A stretch of 44,912 bases of DNA. Origin: Cytophagales bacterium. Its GTDB lineage: Bacteria; Bacteroidota; Bacteroidia; Cytophagales; Cyclobacteriaceae. The notes below the pieces were generated by a model. It searched no databases, was not told where the DNA came from, and saw only the letters and a list, made by a program, of their open reading frames with translations. This document shows, in pieces, positions 1 through 8,669 of this stretch. Both the position numbers and the translations under genes were made by a program. Where the stretch lies: assembly GCA_016124425.1 (NCBI GenBank), contig WGNT01000051.1:1-44912 (forward strand). The letters run 5' to 3'. The first letter of the stretch is position 1; every line of letters starts with the position of its first letter.

Positions 1-14
1 AAAAGCTGTAAAAA

Positions 15-39
15 GTAGTGCCGATCAAGTCGGCACTAC
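15..39 (-). terminator. Hairpin with T-run on the minus strand, terminator-like
   Basis: Two perfect 10-bp arms, GTAGTGCCGA (15-24) and TCGGCACTAC (30-39), enclose a 5-base loop. On the minus strand the right arm is followed by TTTTT, as in an intrinsic terminator. No minus-strand gene ends just right of it, so it could instead be a relic or serve a gene outside the window. The structure is directly visible; the function is inferred. Confidence 0.45.
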
Positions 40-140
40 ACGAGGTAAACATCCAAGTGAACGATCACTGTATGCTTCCTCTCCGGTATCACAAAGATAA
101 AAATTTTCTCAAAACCCTTGTTTCAAAAGATAGTACCTAC

Positions 141-201
141 ACCCTCCTATCAAAATAAATTTACAATTCCGGTTGAGAGAGAATTTTCGGATTTTGAAAT
201 C
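141..201. repeat. Dispersed repeat, copy A (copy B at 1684-1743)
   Basis: Bases 162-178 are identical to 1703-1719, and similarity continues on both sides (ATCAAAA before, TTTTCGGAT after). The two copies flank the ecsC-like gene in the same orientation. I see no coding capacity. Confidence 0.6.
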
Positions 202-276
202 AAAAATCCCGGAGGGATGGCCGATTTGATAGCTCCGGGTCTCAACCCGGAGGTTAAATGCGACACAAAATGCCCC

Positions 277-464
277 CGTTTTGGCCGCAGGAATGTCAAC
301 TTCCTACACAATTTCCCGCCAAAACACATTCATGGTTGGGCTGCCGTTTTGTTTCGGAACCAACCAAATTAATCGAATTCCGTCACCCCAAAAAAAGCAG
401 AACCGGGCATATCCTAGTTTTGGCGTTAGAGACTGGGTTTTCAATCATCCCTGCGGCCAAAACG
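277..464. repeat. Nested inverted repeat, MITE-like
   Basis: The outer arms are 15-bp exact inverted repeats: CGTTTTGGCCGCAGG (277-291) and its reverse complement (450-464). Inside are a 9-bp pair CGCCAAAAC (317-325)/GTTTTGGCG (417-425) and a 6-bp pair GGTTGG (334-339)/CCAACC (360-365). The whole 188 bases could form one long interrupted hairpin. It encodes nothing recognisable; it could be a non-autonomous element or a structured RNA. Confidence 0.5.
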
Positions 465-500
465 AAACCTAGCTGTTGGAATCAAGTGGGGTTCGACTAC

Positions 501-535
501 GCTCACCCCACTATGCTCACCCCACTATGCTCACT
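501..535. repeat. 14-base tandem repeat, 2.5 copies
   Basis: GCTCACCCCACTAT occurs at 501-514 and 515-528, followed by a partial copy at 529-535. It abuts the REP-like hairpin cluster that starts near 543. Confidence 0.8.
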
Positions 536-542
536 CCGCTTC

Positions 543-648
543 GCTGCACCCTAGGCTATGGTATTTCGCCCTTTCAGGGCTGGATAGACGGGTTTTCATT
601 CTATGGATGGGCGGCACCCATCCCTTTGATCTTATGCCCTTTCAGGAC
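543..648. repeat. REP-like three-hairpin cluster 1
   Basis: Three hairpins in a row: GCCCT-TTC-AGGGC at 568-580, GGATGGG-CGGCA-CCCATCC at 605-623, and a degenerate GCCCT-TTC-AGGAC at 636-648. The lead-in CTGCACCCTAGGCTA (544-558) recurs at 2443-2457 with the same downstream hairpin. The arrangement of two outer GCCCT palindromes around a different central hairpin is repeated at 1757-1839, which suggests a mobilised REP/BIME-type unit. Confidence 0.7.
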
Positions 649-814
649 TGTGACCATTTTTACATGTTTGCCAAAGTCCAGATCGTACTCATACATGATA
701 AATTGAATTCGGTATGGATATTGGTATGATTTTATCAGGACCACCATTACTTTGTGATAAGAAAATAATTGAATCGGTCTTCACACATTTCCAATTATCC
801 TTATATTTAAAACC

Positions 815-1549
815 ATGGACTTTTATGAAGAATTAGCAAGGTCAGAAATGAACTTCTGGTATATTAAGCAAAAGAAAAAGCCCTCCTTTATAAATAGGTT
901 GTCAAAAGGTACCCAAAAAAGAGTCAACAATCTTATACCGGAAAGGATTCATAAAATCGTCACCTATGCAATTGAAAAAATGGTCAAGGGGGTATTATTT
1001 GGAACCACTTATATCACCCCCTCGATTTTAGAAGAAAAATCATTATGGGTGAAGGAGCAGCTGGTAGATAAAAAAATAAAATTTTACCGGAATACCGCTT
1101 CTGCGGAAGGAGCTATAACCGGAGCAGGGGGGATTTTAATGGGCTTCGCGGATTTTCCTGCCTTTTTGGCCATAAAGATTAAATTATTGTTTGAGATTGC
1201 CCCGACATATGGGTATGATATCAAAAATTATAGGGAGAGACTGTTTATATTGTATATTTTCAAGCTCGCTTTCGCCAGTCAAAAATCCAGAAATGAAACC
1301 ATACAGATAATAGCTTCCTGGGACCGGTACAGTGAACAGCTTCCGCAGGAAATAGAATCTTTCGATTGGAGAAATTTCCAGCTGGAATACAGGGATTATC
1401 TAGACCTTGTCAAACTTGCCCAATTGATTCCGATTATCGGTGCGGGGGTCGGAGCGATCGCTAATTACCAATTGGTAAAACTACTTGGAAAAACAGCCAA
1501 AAACTGCTACAGAATGCGGATTTTTAAAGAAATGGAATTGCTAAAATAA
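815..1549 (+). CDS. EcsC-family protein
   Basis: A 244-residue protein resembling the EcsC protein family, named after the third gene of the Bacillus ecs locus; the molecular function of the family is not settled. The recognisable core is a glycine-rich amphipathic stretch, about residues 98-135 (AITGAGGILMGFADFPAF onward), followed by a helical region rich in aromatic residues and a second glycine-rich segment near residue 215. The N-terminus is basic and has no signal peptide, so it is probably cytoplasmic or membrane-associated. The start is the first ATG of the frame. The gene stands alone between repeats and is more AT-rich than the main operons. I am fairly sure of the family and cannot say what it does here. 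Confidence 0.75.
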   Translation: MDFYEELARSEMNFWYIKQKKKPSFINRLSKGTQKRVNNLIPERIHKIVTYAIEKMVKGVLFGTTYITPSILEEKSLWVKEQLVDKKIKFYRNTASAEGAITGAGGILMGFADFPAFLAIKIKLLFEIAPTYGYDIKNYRERLFILYIFKLAFASQKSRNETIQIIASWDRYSEQLPQEIESFDWRNFQLEYRDYLDLVKLAQLIPIIGAGVGAIANYQLVKLLGKTAKNCYRMRIFKEMELLK

Positions 1550-1863
1550 AACCAACTTCTAGGAAAATCCAACTACCTCCAATCGCTTTAAGATGGGCGT
1601 TTGCCGCTGAGTTATTTGGCGATAAACAAGTCAAAAATAAAATCCGTAAATTTGAAAAAGTCAAACGAAGTTTGCCACAACCCCTTCCCATCAAAAGGAA
1701 TATACAATTCCGGTTGAGAAAGGATTTTTCGGATGTCGAATTCATAACTTTACCAAGCCCTGAAAGGGCGAAATAGCTCAACACAGGGTGACAGCCCTGT
1801 GAATTAAGTACATAGGGAGAATCCAAGCCCTGAAGGGGCGGCATAAGCTGTTTCCACTAGCCA
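1550..1863. repeat. Gene-free spacer with dispersed repeat copy B and REP-like cluster 2
   Basis: There is no credible gene here; the minus-strand open frame reads through the repeats. 1684-1743 is the second copy of the repeat at 141-201. 1757-1839 is a three-hairpin cluster: GCCCT-GAA-AGGGC (1757-1769), CACAGGG-TGACAG-CCCTGTG with perfect 7-bp arms (1782-1801), and GCCCTGAAGGGGC (1827-1839). The outer palindromes point opposite to those at 568-580 and 2466-2478, so the transposase remnant to the right lies between inverted copies. Confidence 0.65.
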
Positions 1864-2316
1864 TCAATCCCAAACATAGCGTTCATCATACTCAACTTTG
1901 TATTTCTTCAAAAAAGCCCTGTATTCTTCCTGAAATGTCTTTTTCTTATGATGTTCATGCTGGTTGGAGATATACTTTATCGCTAAATCCACTTGAGAAG
2001 GATTGACCGAAAAGGCTCCATAACCATCCTGCCAATAGAAATCACGGAATTGCTCACCCCTTGTTTTTATCCATTTGGAAGAATGTGATTTGACTTACTC
2101 CACAAGTTTCATCAAAGCGATTTTCTTGGAGAGTTTACTCAGTATATGAATGTGGTCAGTGAAGCCGCAGATAATTAAAGGATTACTGTCAAAACGGTTG
2201 CAAATCCCACCTAAATAGGCATAAAGATCTGCCTCGACAGTCGGTTGGATAAGTGGTTGGCGATGCTTGGTGCTGAAAATTAGGTGAATGTAGTTTTGTA
2301 CTAATGATTGACCCAA
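1864..2316 (-). pseudogene. REP-associated tyrosine transposase (IS200-like, Y1 HUH), inactivated
   Basis: The minus strand reads as a nearly complete Y1 transposase of about 150 residues, the usual length for REP-associated transposases (RAYTs). Such enzymes nick and join single-stranded DNA at REP hairpins. Visible features are the N-terminal QNYIHLIFSTKHRQPLI, the HUH motif in GFTDHIHIL, the conserved QDGYGAFSV, and IKYISNQHEHH, where the tyrosine would be the nucleophile. An in-frame TAA at 2095-2097 interrupts KLVE/VKSHSSKW; one base change from GAA would explain it. The frame then stays open to TGA at 1864-1866. The start position is TTG, with no in-frame ATG upstream before a stop, so the original ATG may also be lost. 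REP-like hairpins flank it on both sides. Confidence 0.85.
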
Positions 2317-2885
2317 AAAAAGGACTTAACAGATTTTATCTGAAGTATTTCATCAATCTTTCCACGTCTTTCGAGCTTGTTAAGTTTTGGTCGAGTTTTT
2401 CTTTTGGTTTGCTGTACCAACCAATTATGGCGCCCTTTCAGCTGCACCCTAGGCTAAATGATTTCGCCCCTTCGGGGCTGGATGGTTTTATTTGAAAAAT
2501 ATTTTCCCTTCCCCCAATATCCATCAGTATCCAATAGCAACAAAACCTTATTTCCACAATATTTCAACCTTATTTCTACCATATTTCCCTTCCCTTAATA
2601 TCCATGAATATCCAAAAACCTATTTCAAATATTTCAACCTTATTACCACAATATTTCTACAATATTTCCACCATATTTCCCTCTCCAAAATATCCATCAG
2701 TATCGAATATCTACAAATATCAAAACCATAGTTCAACCAAAGAAAAAAAAACAATCCAATTGGCATGGTCTGTGATCTAAGCCCTGTCCTGTCTTTTTAA
2801 ATCAGGTGCCAAAAGTGGTACTGCATGTTTTTGAAAATACAACAAGTGGACTACGTTATCCTTACGACACCATCAACTTAAACCA
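2317..2885. other. Gene-free stretch with REP-like hairpin and degenerate AT-rich repeats
   Basis: 2443-2478 repeats the unit seen at 544-580, ending in the perfect hairpin GCCCC-TTC-GGGGC (2466-2478). 2500-2727 is an imperfect tandem repeat described separately. The remaining 150 bases before the DUF3891 gene show no clear promoter. The short open frames across the repeats are low-complexity and not convincing. Confidence 0.6.
2500..2727. repeat. Imperfect tandem repeat, about three units of 80-92 bases
   Basis: Units begin near 2500, 2581 and 2673. Each starts with ATATTTCCCT followed by AATATCCAT and then runs of ATATTTC(A/C)A words; the third unit is cut short. The strand is almost free of G (C/A/T-biased), unlike the surrounding DNA. 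This can explain the spurious open frame at 2492-2731. Confidence 0.7.
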
Positions 2886-3623
2886 ATGATTGTAAGAAAA
2901 ACCCATCAAGGGCTACATATCATTTTCCAGGCAAGCCATGGCCTATTGGCTGGAAAAATTGCGGAACATGTAAAGATTAAATACAGGCCTTTCCTATGGC
3001 TGGATACATTGGTGGCTATCGTTGAACACGACGACCAGCAACTTGATTTCAAGGAAAATAATTACTTGTCAGACCTTGGAATACCGTTGGATTTTACGGA
3101 AGATTCCAAAAGTGTACTAAAGTCCATCAAAAGGGCAAAAAGGGTTTTTGACCATGCAAAGAGTAAATCGTCATGGACAGCATTGTTGGTTTCTTTTCAC
3201 TTAGACTTTCTATATGGATCTCTTGGGGAAGAAAGTATAAAAGCAAAGCAATTTCTAGAGGCACAACGGGCCTTTCGTAAGGAAACTATTACACATTTCG
3301 GAATTGACGAAGATAAAGCTACTTCGTATTACGAAATCCTTAAATTTTGCGACCGCTGCTCGTTGATTTTATGTAAAGAAGAAGTTCCTGATGCAGAACG
3401 AAAACTTGAAATTAACACCTCGATCGATGGTAAAACGTTCTTTATTTACCGTCGAAAAAACGGAAATCTTAGTGTCACCCCCTGGTGTTTTGAAGCAGAT
3501 ACGTTCGAACTTTCCATTGAGGAAACAATCTTGGAACAAACAAAATACAAAAACCAACAAGAACTGAAAGATGTCATAGAAGCTACCCCTAGAACAAGTG
3601 TGACCTGGAAATTTGAAAAATGA
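2886..3623 (+). CDS. DUF3891 family protein
   Basis: A 245-residue soluble protein matching the DUF3891 family. The typical start is visible: IVRKTHQGLHIIFQASHGLLAG, then a predicted metal-site-like cluster VEHDDQQLD around residues 56-64. The region around residues 100-140 (HAKSKSSWTALLVSFHLDF) is also family-typical. There is no signal peptide or membrane segment. The fold may be HD-hydrolase-like because of the H..HD spacing, but that is only inference and I do not assign an activity. It stands alone, starts at the first ATG, and converges on the minus-strand operon ending at 3856. No obvious terminator was seen in the 232-base gap. Confidence 0.7.
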   Translation: MIVRKTHQGLHIIFQASHGLLAGKIAEHVKIKYRPFLWLDTLVAIVEHDDQQLDFKENNYLSDLGIPLDFTEDSKSVLKSIKRAKRVFDHAKSKSSWTALLVSFHLDFLYGSLGEESIKAKQFLEAQRAFRKETITHFGIDEDKATSYYEILKFCDRCSLILCKEEVPDAERKLEINTSIDGKTFFIYRRKNGNLSVTPWCFEADTFELSIEETILEQTKYKNQQELKDVIEATPRTSVTWKFEK

Positions 3624-3855
3624 GCTTTTGGAAAGGTGCGAGTTCCAATCCCCATGCGGTATCCATCCTCATGCAATCAACATAAAATATCCGCCAGTTT
3701 CGGAAAACAAAATGTACCCTGTTTGGCGATAACTAGGCAAAAAGACAAACGCTATGCGGCGTGTCCCTGAGAATTAAGCTACTGATCCCCAAATAGAAGA
3801 TCGGTAACCGTAAAGGAAGGACGACTTTTTCAAATGTATAGCGAGCTCCTAAACA

Positions 3856-6800
3856 TCAGAACCCCCCTAGCCCATCCGGCAGCGACCTCAAAAAAGCCAT
3901 CAAATCACTTAGCTCCTGAAGACTAAGCTGTTCCTCCCAGCCTGCAGGCATAAGGGAAACCTCGGATAGAGTAATTTGGGTTACCTCTTCCACGCCCAAC
4001 TCCCGCTGTACTCCGGGACCAACTTCCACGATATAGGTGGATGGGGTTTTTTCCTTGATGATTCCCGTAATCGCTCCACGGGCTGTTTGTAGCTCGGAGG
4101 TTTCGTATTCACGGGCAAAACTGGCACTGGGATAGATAATGGCTTCTAAGATATCGTGAGCAGAGCGAATTTCGCCGATATTGGTAAGGTCCGGTCCGAA
4201 AGTATTCCCTTCCCCTGCCACGGCATGGCAGGAGGCACAGGCTGCTTTCCCATAAAAAATTTCACGTCCCGCAGAGACATCCCCCTTTGAAAGGCTTTCT
4301 TCCAAAGCCGTTAGCCGATTTAATCGCTTCCCATGTAACAGCCGAATCTTTTCCATCAAGTGATTCGCTTCCTTCTCCACCGAATTGGGAAAGGTGGCAA
4401 GTAGTGCTTCCACCTCGCCGATGGATACCTTATCCATATGGGTATCTAATCCGTCAAGTACCCGTATCAGTTCCGACGCCATAGGTTCGGATTCAATGCC
4501 TTCGAACAAGGAAAGCCAGTCCATCAAATACCGTACATCCACCGCTGGTAGTATATTTCTCACTATACCTTCATGCTGCTTTACTGAAAGCTGGCTTCTG
4601 CGCAGGACGGCAAGCGTCAATGCCATTTCCTGTCCTTGGTTTAAAGTACCTGTCTGGGAAATAATTTCATCGATCTCTCTCGCTGATAAGGTATATCCAG
4701 CCGATTGCAGCCCCTGTACAGCCTTTAGTTTCACGCCATAGGAAAGGCCATGCGCTGTTCGCAGGGTATTGAGCTCAGTATCAAATCCTGTCAAGCCCTT
4801 GGCTACGATCAAATCTACCACCTCTGCCTGTATGTTTTCGTCCGAACTTGCCAACCAACCTCGCAGCGGGCCGCGCCAAACTTCCGGAAAGGCATCCGTG
4901 GGAACCTGCTGCAACAACCGCAATATGAGCTCTTGCCTTTCGGGACTGGATGGGGATTGCTGCATCAAGCCGGCAATTGTGGCCTGGAAGTCCGGGGCTG
5001 TACCAAATACAGCCATTAACGTTTTCATAGCCGCCTCCCCTTGGCTAGCATCTCCAGCGACTAACCGCCCAAAGTAATCGGCCGCCAAACCCGTCCATTC
5101 AGGATGGTGTCCAAGCACCCAACTACCCGTTGCTTCCAATATTGGGTTTTCACTGTCCAGAAAAGGCTGAACAGACGCCACATTCAGTGCATTATCCCGT
5201 TTTTGATCCAACGCAATAAGTGCTGCGCGTTGTTTAAGGGGGTTGCTGTCTGTAAGCGCCAGTGTTAATTCCTCCTGGCTGTCTATTTGGATCAGGGAAA
5301 AAACAGCGGCATGGGTTAACATGCGGTCTTCTGTACTTCCGGATAGGTCAAGTAGCGAAGGGACGGATTCCGGGCTTCCTATTCGACCTAATGAAGTAGC
5401 CGCCTGTCGCACTACCAAAGGTTCGGGATCAGCTAACGCAGCAATCAATTGCGGAAGGGCGGAACGTTCCCGGGCTAATCCCACTACCCGGGCTGCCGCA
5501 GCCCTTACCTCAGGAGCTTCGTCAGCTAATGCCGGGATAACCGCGGCAATTCCATCCTGCTGTTGTAAGCGGTACAAGAGAAAAACGAGTTGCGTGCGTA
5601 CCCGCTTATCTGATTGCGTTTTCAATGCTTCGACCAGTGGATTTACAGCAGGACTACCTGCCTTAAGGATAGCTTCAGTCGCGCGCTTCCGAACAAACGG
5701 GCTGGAAACAGCCAATAGATCGATGTGATCGGCAAGGGTAAGTTGCTCCCAAGAAATCTGATTGCCGAAAGGATCAGCAGAAAGGGTACTTCCGGTTTTC
5801 CGGATATGATAGATACTGCCCTGAAGCTCTGGCTTGGCCGTGCGGGAAAGTGGGCATCCTGCAATAAACCATCCTCCCGTATTTACTACCAACAGCCCCC
5901 CGTCTCCGGATTGCAGAACATCTGTTGGGTGGAAATCCGAGCGGCTGCTTTCCAGGAAAATGGTATCCTCTGTCCTGTAGCTACCACCTTCTGGAATAAG
6001 CTTGCTCCGTACTATACGTCCGGTATTGAACTGAGCATGAAACAAGTTTTCGGCGTACTCTTGGCCCCATTGCTCCCCTGTCATCTGCATAAGTCCTGAT
6101 GGAGATACCCGAGCCATTTTACTCATGACTGGCATCAGGTCTCCGGTCAGAACAAGCGTATCCGCAGCGATAACCGGGTTTGGTTTGGGGTAAACACCTC
6201 CTTCTACCCAATGCATCAACGCATCCCGATACCCACCTTGTGGATCCACAAAGTATGTCATGGTGCCAAACACCTCCCCAGTTGGAGAAAACGCCAACTC
6301 TACCGCATTGTCAAAGCCCCCGCCGGCATAAGACTCAAGCTGACTGCCATCTGGAAGACAGCGCCAAATCCTCGCCCCACTGCCCGCCAAAACGTCCCCC
6401 TCTTGGGTGGTTATCTCAAATCCACGCCTTGCATCGGCCATATACAGCCACCCGTCGGGACCCAAAAAAGGGCCACTCAGAATGGCCGCATTGTGATTAA
6501 GTTTCCATCCAGAAAGCAGCACTTCCTTGCTATCGGCAATTCCGTCATTGTCTGTATCGGTAAATTTCAGCAACTCGGGTACGGCAGTCGCGTAAAGACT
6601 ACCCTCCAAAAAGGTGCCGCCCATAGGAAAAGGCAGCTTGTCGGCATACACCGTCCGCGCATCAAATACCCCATCTCCGTCCGTATCGGAAAGCAGAAGA
6701 ATCTGAAAAGTTGGATGTTCCAAAATCTCTTGGGTTTCCTCTGTATGGCCGCTGGATTCAAACACAAAAAGTTTTCCCGTATCTTCGTAGACCGCAAACA

Positions 6801-6978
6801 TCGGGTACGTGACCAAGCCAGGGGTTACGGCCTCCTGTATCTCAAACCCTTTGGGTAAGGTAAGGCCAGGTACTTCTTCCGTCCTATCTGCCGTTGCGAA
6901 CCAGGCATATAAACCAAAAAGGATTATCAGGAACAAAATCCCGATAATCCATTTTAACCGATTTTTAGCGGGCTTCAT
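3856..6978 (-). CDS. Membrane-anchored PVC-type cytochrome c protein (beta-propeller, HEAT repeats, heme domain)
   Basis: A 1040-residue envelope protein. Residues about 9-28 form an N-terminal membrane anchor. A beta-propeller-like domain with calcium-loop-like repeats (DTDGDGVFD, DTDNDGIAD) spans about residues 35-390. HEAT-like alpha repeats follow to about residue 680 (for example VRAAAARVVGLA). The C-terminal cytochrome domain has a CASCH heme site at about 914-918 and a likely axial methionine in SLMPAGW near 1010. Proteins of this architecture are common in Planctomycetes and Bacteroidota and are thought to oxidise sugars or alcohols in the periplasm; the substrate is unknown. It is last in a four-gene operon and its ATG overlaps the stop of the PhyH gene by 4 bases, so translation is probably coupled. 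Electron transfer from the upstream enzymes to this heme is inference. Confidence 0.85.
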   Translation of the reverse strand: MKPAKNRLKWIIGILFLIILFGLYAWFATADRTEEVPGLTLPKGFEIQEAVTPGLVTYPMFAVYEDTGKLFVFESSGHTEETQEILEHPTFQILLLSDTDGDGVFDARTVYADKLPFPMGGTFLEGSLYATAVPELLKFTDTDNDGIADSKEVLLSGWKLNHNAAILSGPFLGPDGWLYMADARRGFEITTQEGDVLAGSGARIWRCLPDGSQLESYAGGGFDNAVELAFSPTGEVFGTMTYFVDPQGGYRDALMHWVEGGVYPKPNPVIAADTLVLTGDLMPVMSKMARVSPSGLMQMTGEQWGQEYAENLFHAQFNTGRIVRSKLIPEGGSYRTEDTIFLESSRSDFHPTDVLQSGDGGLLVVNTGGWFIAGCPLSRTAKPELQGSIYHIRKTGSTLSADPFGNQISWEQLTLADHIDLLAVSSPFVRKRATEAILKAGSPAVNPLVEALKTQSDKRVRTQLVFLLYRLQQQDGIAAVIPALADEAPEVRAAAARVVGLARERSALPQLIAALADPEPLVVRQAATSLGRIGSPESVPSLLDLSGSTEDRMLTHAAVFSLIQIDSQEELTLALTDSNPLKQRAALIALDQKRDNALNVASVQPFLDSENPILEATGSWVLGHHPEWTGLAADYFGRLVAGDASQGEAAMKTLMAVFGTAPDFQATIAGLMQQSPSSPERQELILRLLQQVPTDAFPEVWRGPLRGWLASSDENIQAEVVDLIVAKGLTGFDTELNTLRTAHGLSYGVKLKAVQGLQSAGYTLSAREIDEIISQTGTLNQGQEMALTLAVLRRSQLSVKQHEGIVRNILPAVDVRYLMDWLSLFEGIESEPMASELIRVLDGLDTHMDKVSIGEVEALLATFPNSVEKEANHLMEKIRLLHGKRLNRLTALEESLSKGDVSAGREIFYGKAACASCHAVAGEGNTFGPDLTNIGEIRSAHDILEAIIYPSASFAREYETSELQTARGAITGIIKEKTPSTYIVEVGPGVQRELGVEEVTQITLSEVSLMPAGWEEQLSLQELSDLMAFLRSLPDGLGGF

Positions 6979-7847
6979 TGATCACTTAGAAGCGGGAAAA
7001 ACTGCCCCTCCATTTTTTCTCCCTTTTTCACAATGGGAACACCTTGCAGTAGTTCACCATCTGTATTGGAAGTGGTGCCATCAGCGAACACATTCAGTAC
7101 AAAAGCCCTTCTGGATCGGGAAGATTTATTCTCATAACTTCCATGCACGGTAAGGGGATGGTGAAAAGTCGCATATCCGGCTTTCATCTCTACCGGCACA
7201 GGCGTAAAGGCAGCCTTTTGCTCTGGGGTCAGAAACTGCATCAGTCCATTCATCTCCCCTGCCAGTTCCGGCTTGTCCAGAAGCCCCCAAGTGTGGCTTT
7301 TCGGAATGTAGTGCACGCATCCGTTTTCGGTGGTGGCGTCATCCAATCCAACCCAGCATGTCAGGTGCTGCATGGGAACGGTACGCGTCCAGTAAGAATA
7401 ATCCTGATGCCAGGCGACGACACCCCCATGGTGCGCCGGTTTACAAAACAGCTGGTCGTGCCAGAAGCGTACGGGTTTATCGCCTAGCAGCTGGCTGGCG
7501 GCCATGACAAAGGCGGGGTTCCACAAGATGTCGTGAAAGCCGGGCATGATTCGCCAGTGGCCTAACGAATGGAAAAGTACCGCATTGGGATCACCGGATT
7601 CATTGGAGTGAAACTCATGAAATAATTCGGATGGAGTATAATCTTTGTCCAAAACTTCCGCCAACTCGCTATTTAACTGGTCTACCTGCCACTTCTCGAG
7701 TAATTTAACATTGTGAAGGTAGCCGTTCTCGTTAAAAAACGTGATTTGCTCCGGTGTAAGCCTGTATTGTTCCCAGTCGCCTTCCTTCTGGGGCCACTGG
7801 AAAAGATCACCAATCGGTTCGTGAACAAGGGATAGGTCTTTTTGCAT
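6975..7847 (-). CDS. PhyH (phytanoyl-CoA dioxygenase)-family Fe(II)/2-oxoglutarate oxygenase
   Basis: A 290-residue cytoplasmic-type protein without a signal peptide. The iron-binding facial triad of the family is visible as H147-x-D149 in AWHQDYSYW and a distal H235 in TVHGSYEN. The basic cluster SRSRR (243-247) supplies the likely 2-oxoglutarate-binding arginine. The family hydroxylates diverse small molecules using Fe(II), 2-oxoglutarate and oxygen; the name does not imply phytanate as substrate. Genes of this subtype often sit with Gfo/Idh/MocA and DUF1080 genes in sugar-processing clusters, as here. It lies 49 bases after the DUF1080 gene and overlaps the next gene by 4 bases. Family assignment is firm; the substrate is unknown. 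Confidence 0.88.
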   Translation of the reverse strand: MQKDLSLVHEPIGDLFQWPQKEGDWEQYRLTPEQITFFNENGYLHNVKLLEKWQVDQLNSELAEVLDKDYTPSELFHEFHSNESGDPNAVLFHSLGHWRIMPGFHDILWNPAFVMAASQLLGDKPVRFWHDQLFCKPAHHGGVVAWHQDYSYWTRTVPMQHLTCWVGLDDATTENGCVHYIPKSHTWGLLDKPELAGEMNGLMQFLTPEQKAAFTPVPVEMKAGYATFHHPLTVHGSYENKSSRSRRAFVLNVFADGTTSNTDGELLQGVPIVKKGEKMEGQFFPLLSDQ

Positions 7848-7896
7848 AAACTATGTTGATGGGTAGTAAAGTTTGTCTTTTAACGCTATTTCGAAG

Positions 7897-8652
7897 TTAA
7901 TTTGGTAGAAGGGGGGCTATTTGTTCCATGGAAGTGACTCCTGGGGGCAGTTCGGTTACAGTGAGGTTGCGGAAATGAATCGGTGCACCTTCGGATTCTA
8001 AACAGATATAGCCCTTTTTCTGAGAGGATTTCTGAATGCCGTTGACGAACTTTCCGTTGACAGAAAGCTTGATTACACCGTCCACACAGACCACCACATA
8101 GGTGTTCCACTCACCTCTGGGAAGGCATCGGTTTTCGATGGATTTGCTTCGGGTACCGCGCGGATTATCAGGAACCGTCTCCACACCGCCGACACCGAAG
8201 AGTTCCCCGTGTACATAGGCTATGGGAGGAAGTTCTCCTTTGTCGTTTTTGTTCTGGTTTACCCAGTCCAGTTCAAGCATCTGCACTTCAACGCCGTCAG
8301 GAAGGCGGTTACTGCCCGGTGCGGCGGAGCTCCATACAAAGGTTCCTGAATTTCCTCCAAGTTCCTGGTGACTCCATTCCACGTACATGATGAAATTTTC
8401 ATATTGCTTTTCCGAACGGATAACGCCTATCGGCAAGCCCTCGCAGACCAGTTTGTCTTCTTCGAAGCGCCAGGTTTGCTTTTCCGTATTTACGTTGTAC
8501 CATTTCATGGGACTGGTGGTGACCGATTTCCCACTGATTAATGATTCCAAACTTTGTGCATTGCCAAATTCAAAAAGGTATTCCTGAGCGTGCAACTGAC
8601 CCGGCAAAAACAGTATTCCTGCCAGTGCCGCTAGATAAATTATTTTCGACAT
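7897..8652 (-). CDS. DUF1080 (3-keto-disaccharide hydrolase-like) secreted protein
   Basis: A 251-residue protein with a clear signal peptide (about residues 1-22, ending HAQ) followed by a concanavalin-like beta-sandwich of the DUF1080 family. Family marks include [39 protein letters not shown] and [10 protein letters not shown]. Members have been shown to hydrolyse 3-keto-glycosides, products of C3 oxidation of sugars. It follows the oxidoreductase gene after 17 bases, so the pair probably works together in the periplasm: the oxidoreductase could make or reduce the 3-keto sugar and this protein could cleave it. The substrate is inferred from the family only. Confidence 0.88.
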   Translation of the reverse strand: MSKIIYLAALAGILFLPGQLHAQEYLFEFGNAQSLESLISGKSVTTSPMKWYNVNTEKQTWRFEEDKLVCEGLPIGVIRSEKQYENFIMYVEWSHQELGGNSGTFVWSSAAPGSNRLPDGVEVQMLELDWVNQNKNDKGELPPIAYVHGELFGVGGVETVPDNPRGTRSKSIENRCLPRGEWNTYVVVCVDGVIKLSVNGKFVNGIQKSSQKKGYICLESEGAPIHFRNLTVTELPPGVTSMEQIAPLLPN

Positions 8653-8669
8653 ATATGGGATAGGCTAAA

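Larger units (their letters stand above)
1..814. other. Gene-free repeat-rich region left of ecsC-like gene
   Basis: I see no credible gene in these 814 bases. The open frames here read through hairpins and tandem repeats and encode no recognisable domain. The stretch holds a terminator-like hairpin (15-39), a copy of a roughly 60-base dispersed repeat (141-201), a hairpin with 8-bp arms CTCCGGGT/ACCCGGAG (233-252), a nested inverted repeat (277-464), a 14-base tandem repeat (501-535) and a REP-like hairpin cluster (543-648). The final 100 bases are AT-rich and include TATATTTA at 803-810, one mismatch from the Bacteroidota -7 consensus, but it is too close to the ATG at 815 to be its promoter. 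Confidence 0.6.

Noticed and set aside
501-535. 14-base repeats as a CRISPR
   Set aside because: Units are directly adjacent without spacers and there are no cas genes.
476-706. Plus-strand open frames across the hairpin cluster
   Set aside because: The encoded residues derive from the 14-base tandem repeat and the REP-like palindromes; no domain or start signal.
1524-1844. Minus-strand open frame of 106 codons
   Set aside because: It runs through the REP-like hairpins and overlaps the end of the ecsC-like gene; its product is only a translation of the repeats.
2492-2731. Plus-strand open frame of 79 codons
   Set aside because: It is composed of the G-poor tandem repeat, which is open by base composition.
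1606-3748. Shared TTTGGCGATAA followed by similar A-rich sequence at about 1616 and 3722 as attachment sites
   Set aside because: The match is short and imperfect and there is no integrase or other sign of an integrated element between them.
6975-7847. PhyH gene as evidence of phytanic acid breakdown
   Set aside because: The family name covers many oxygenases; the neighbours concern sugars and no CoA-related gene is near.
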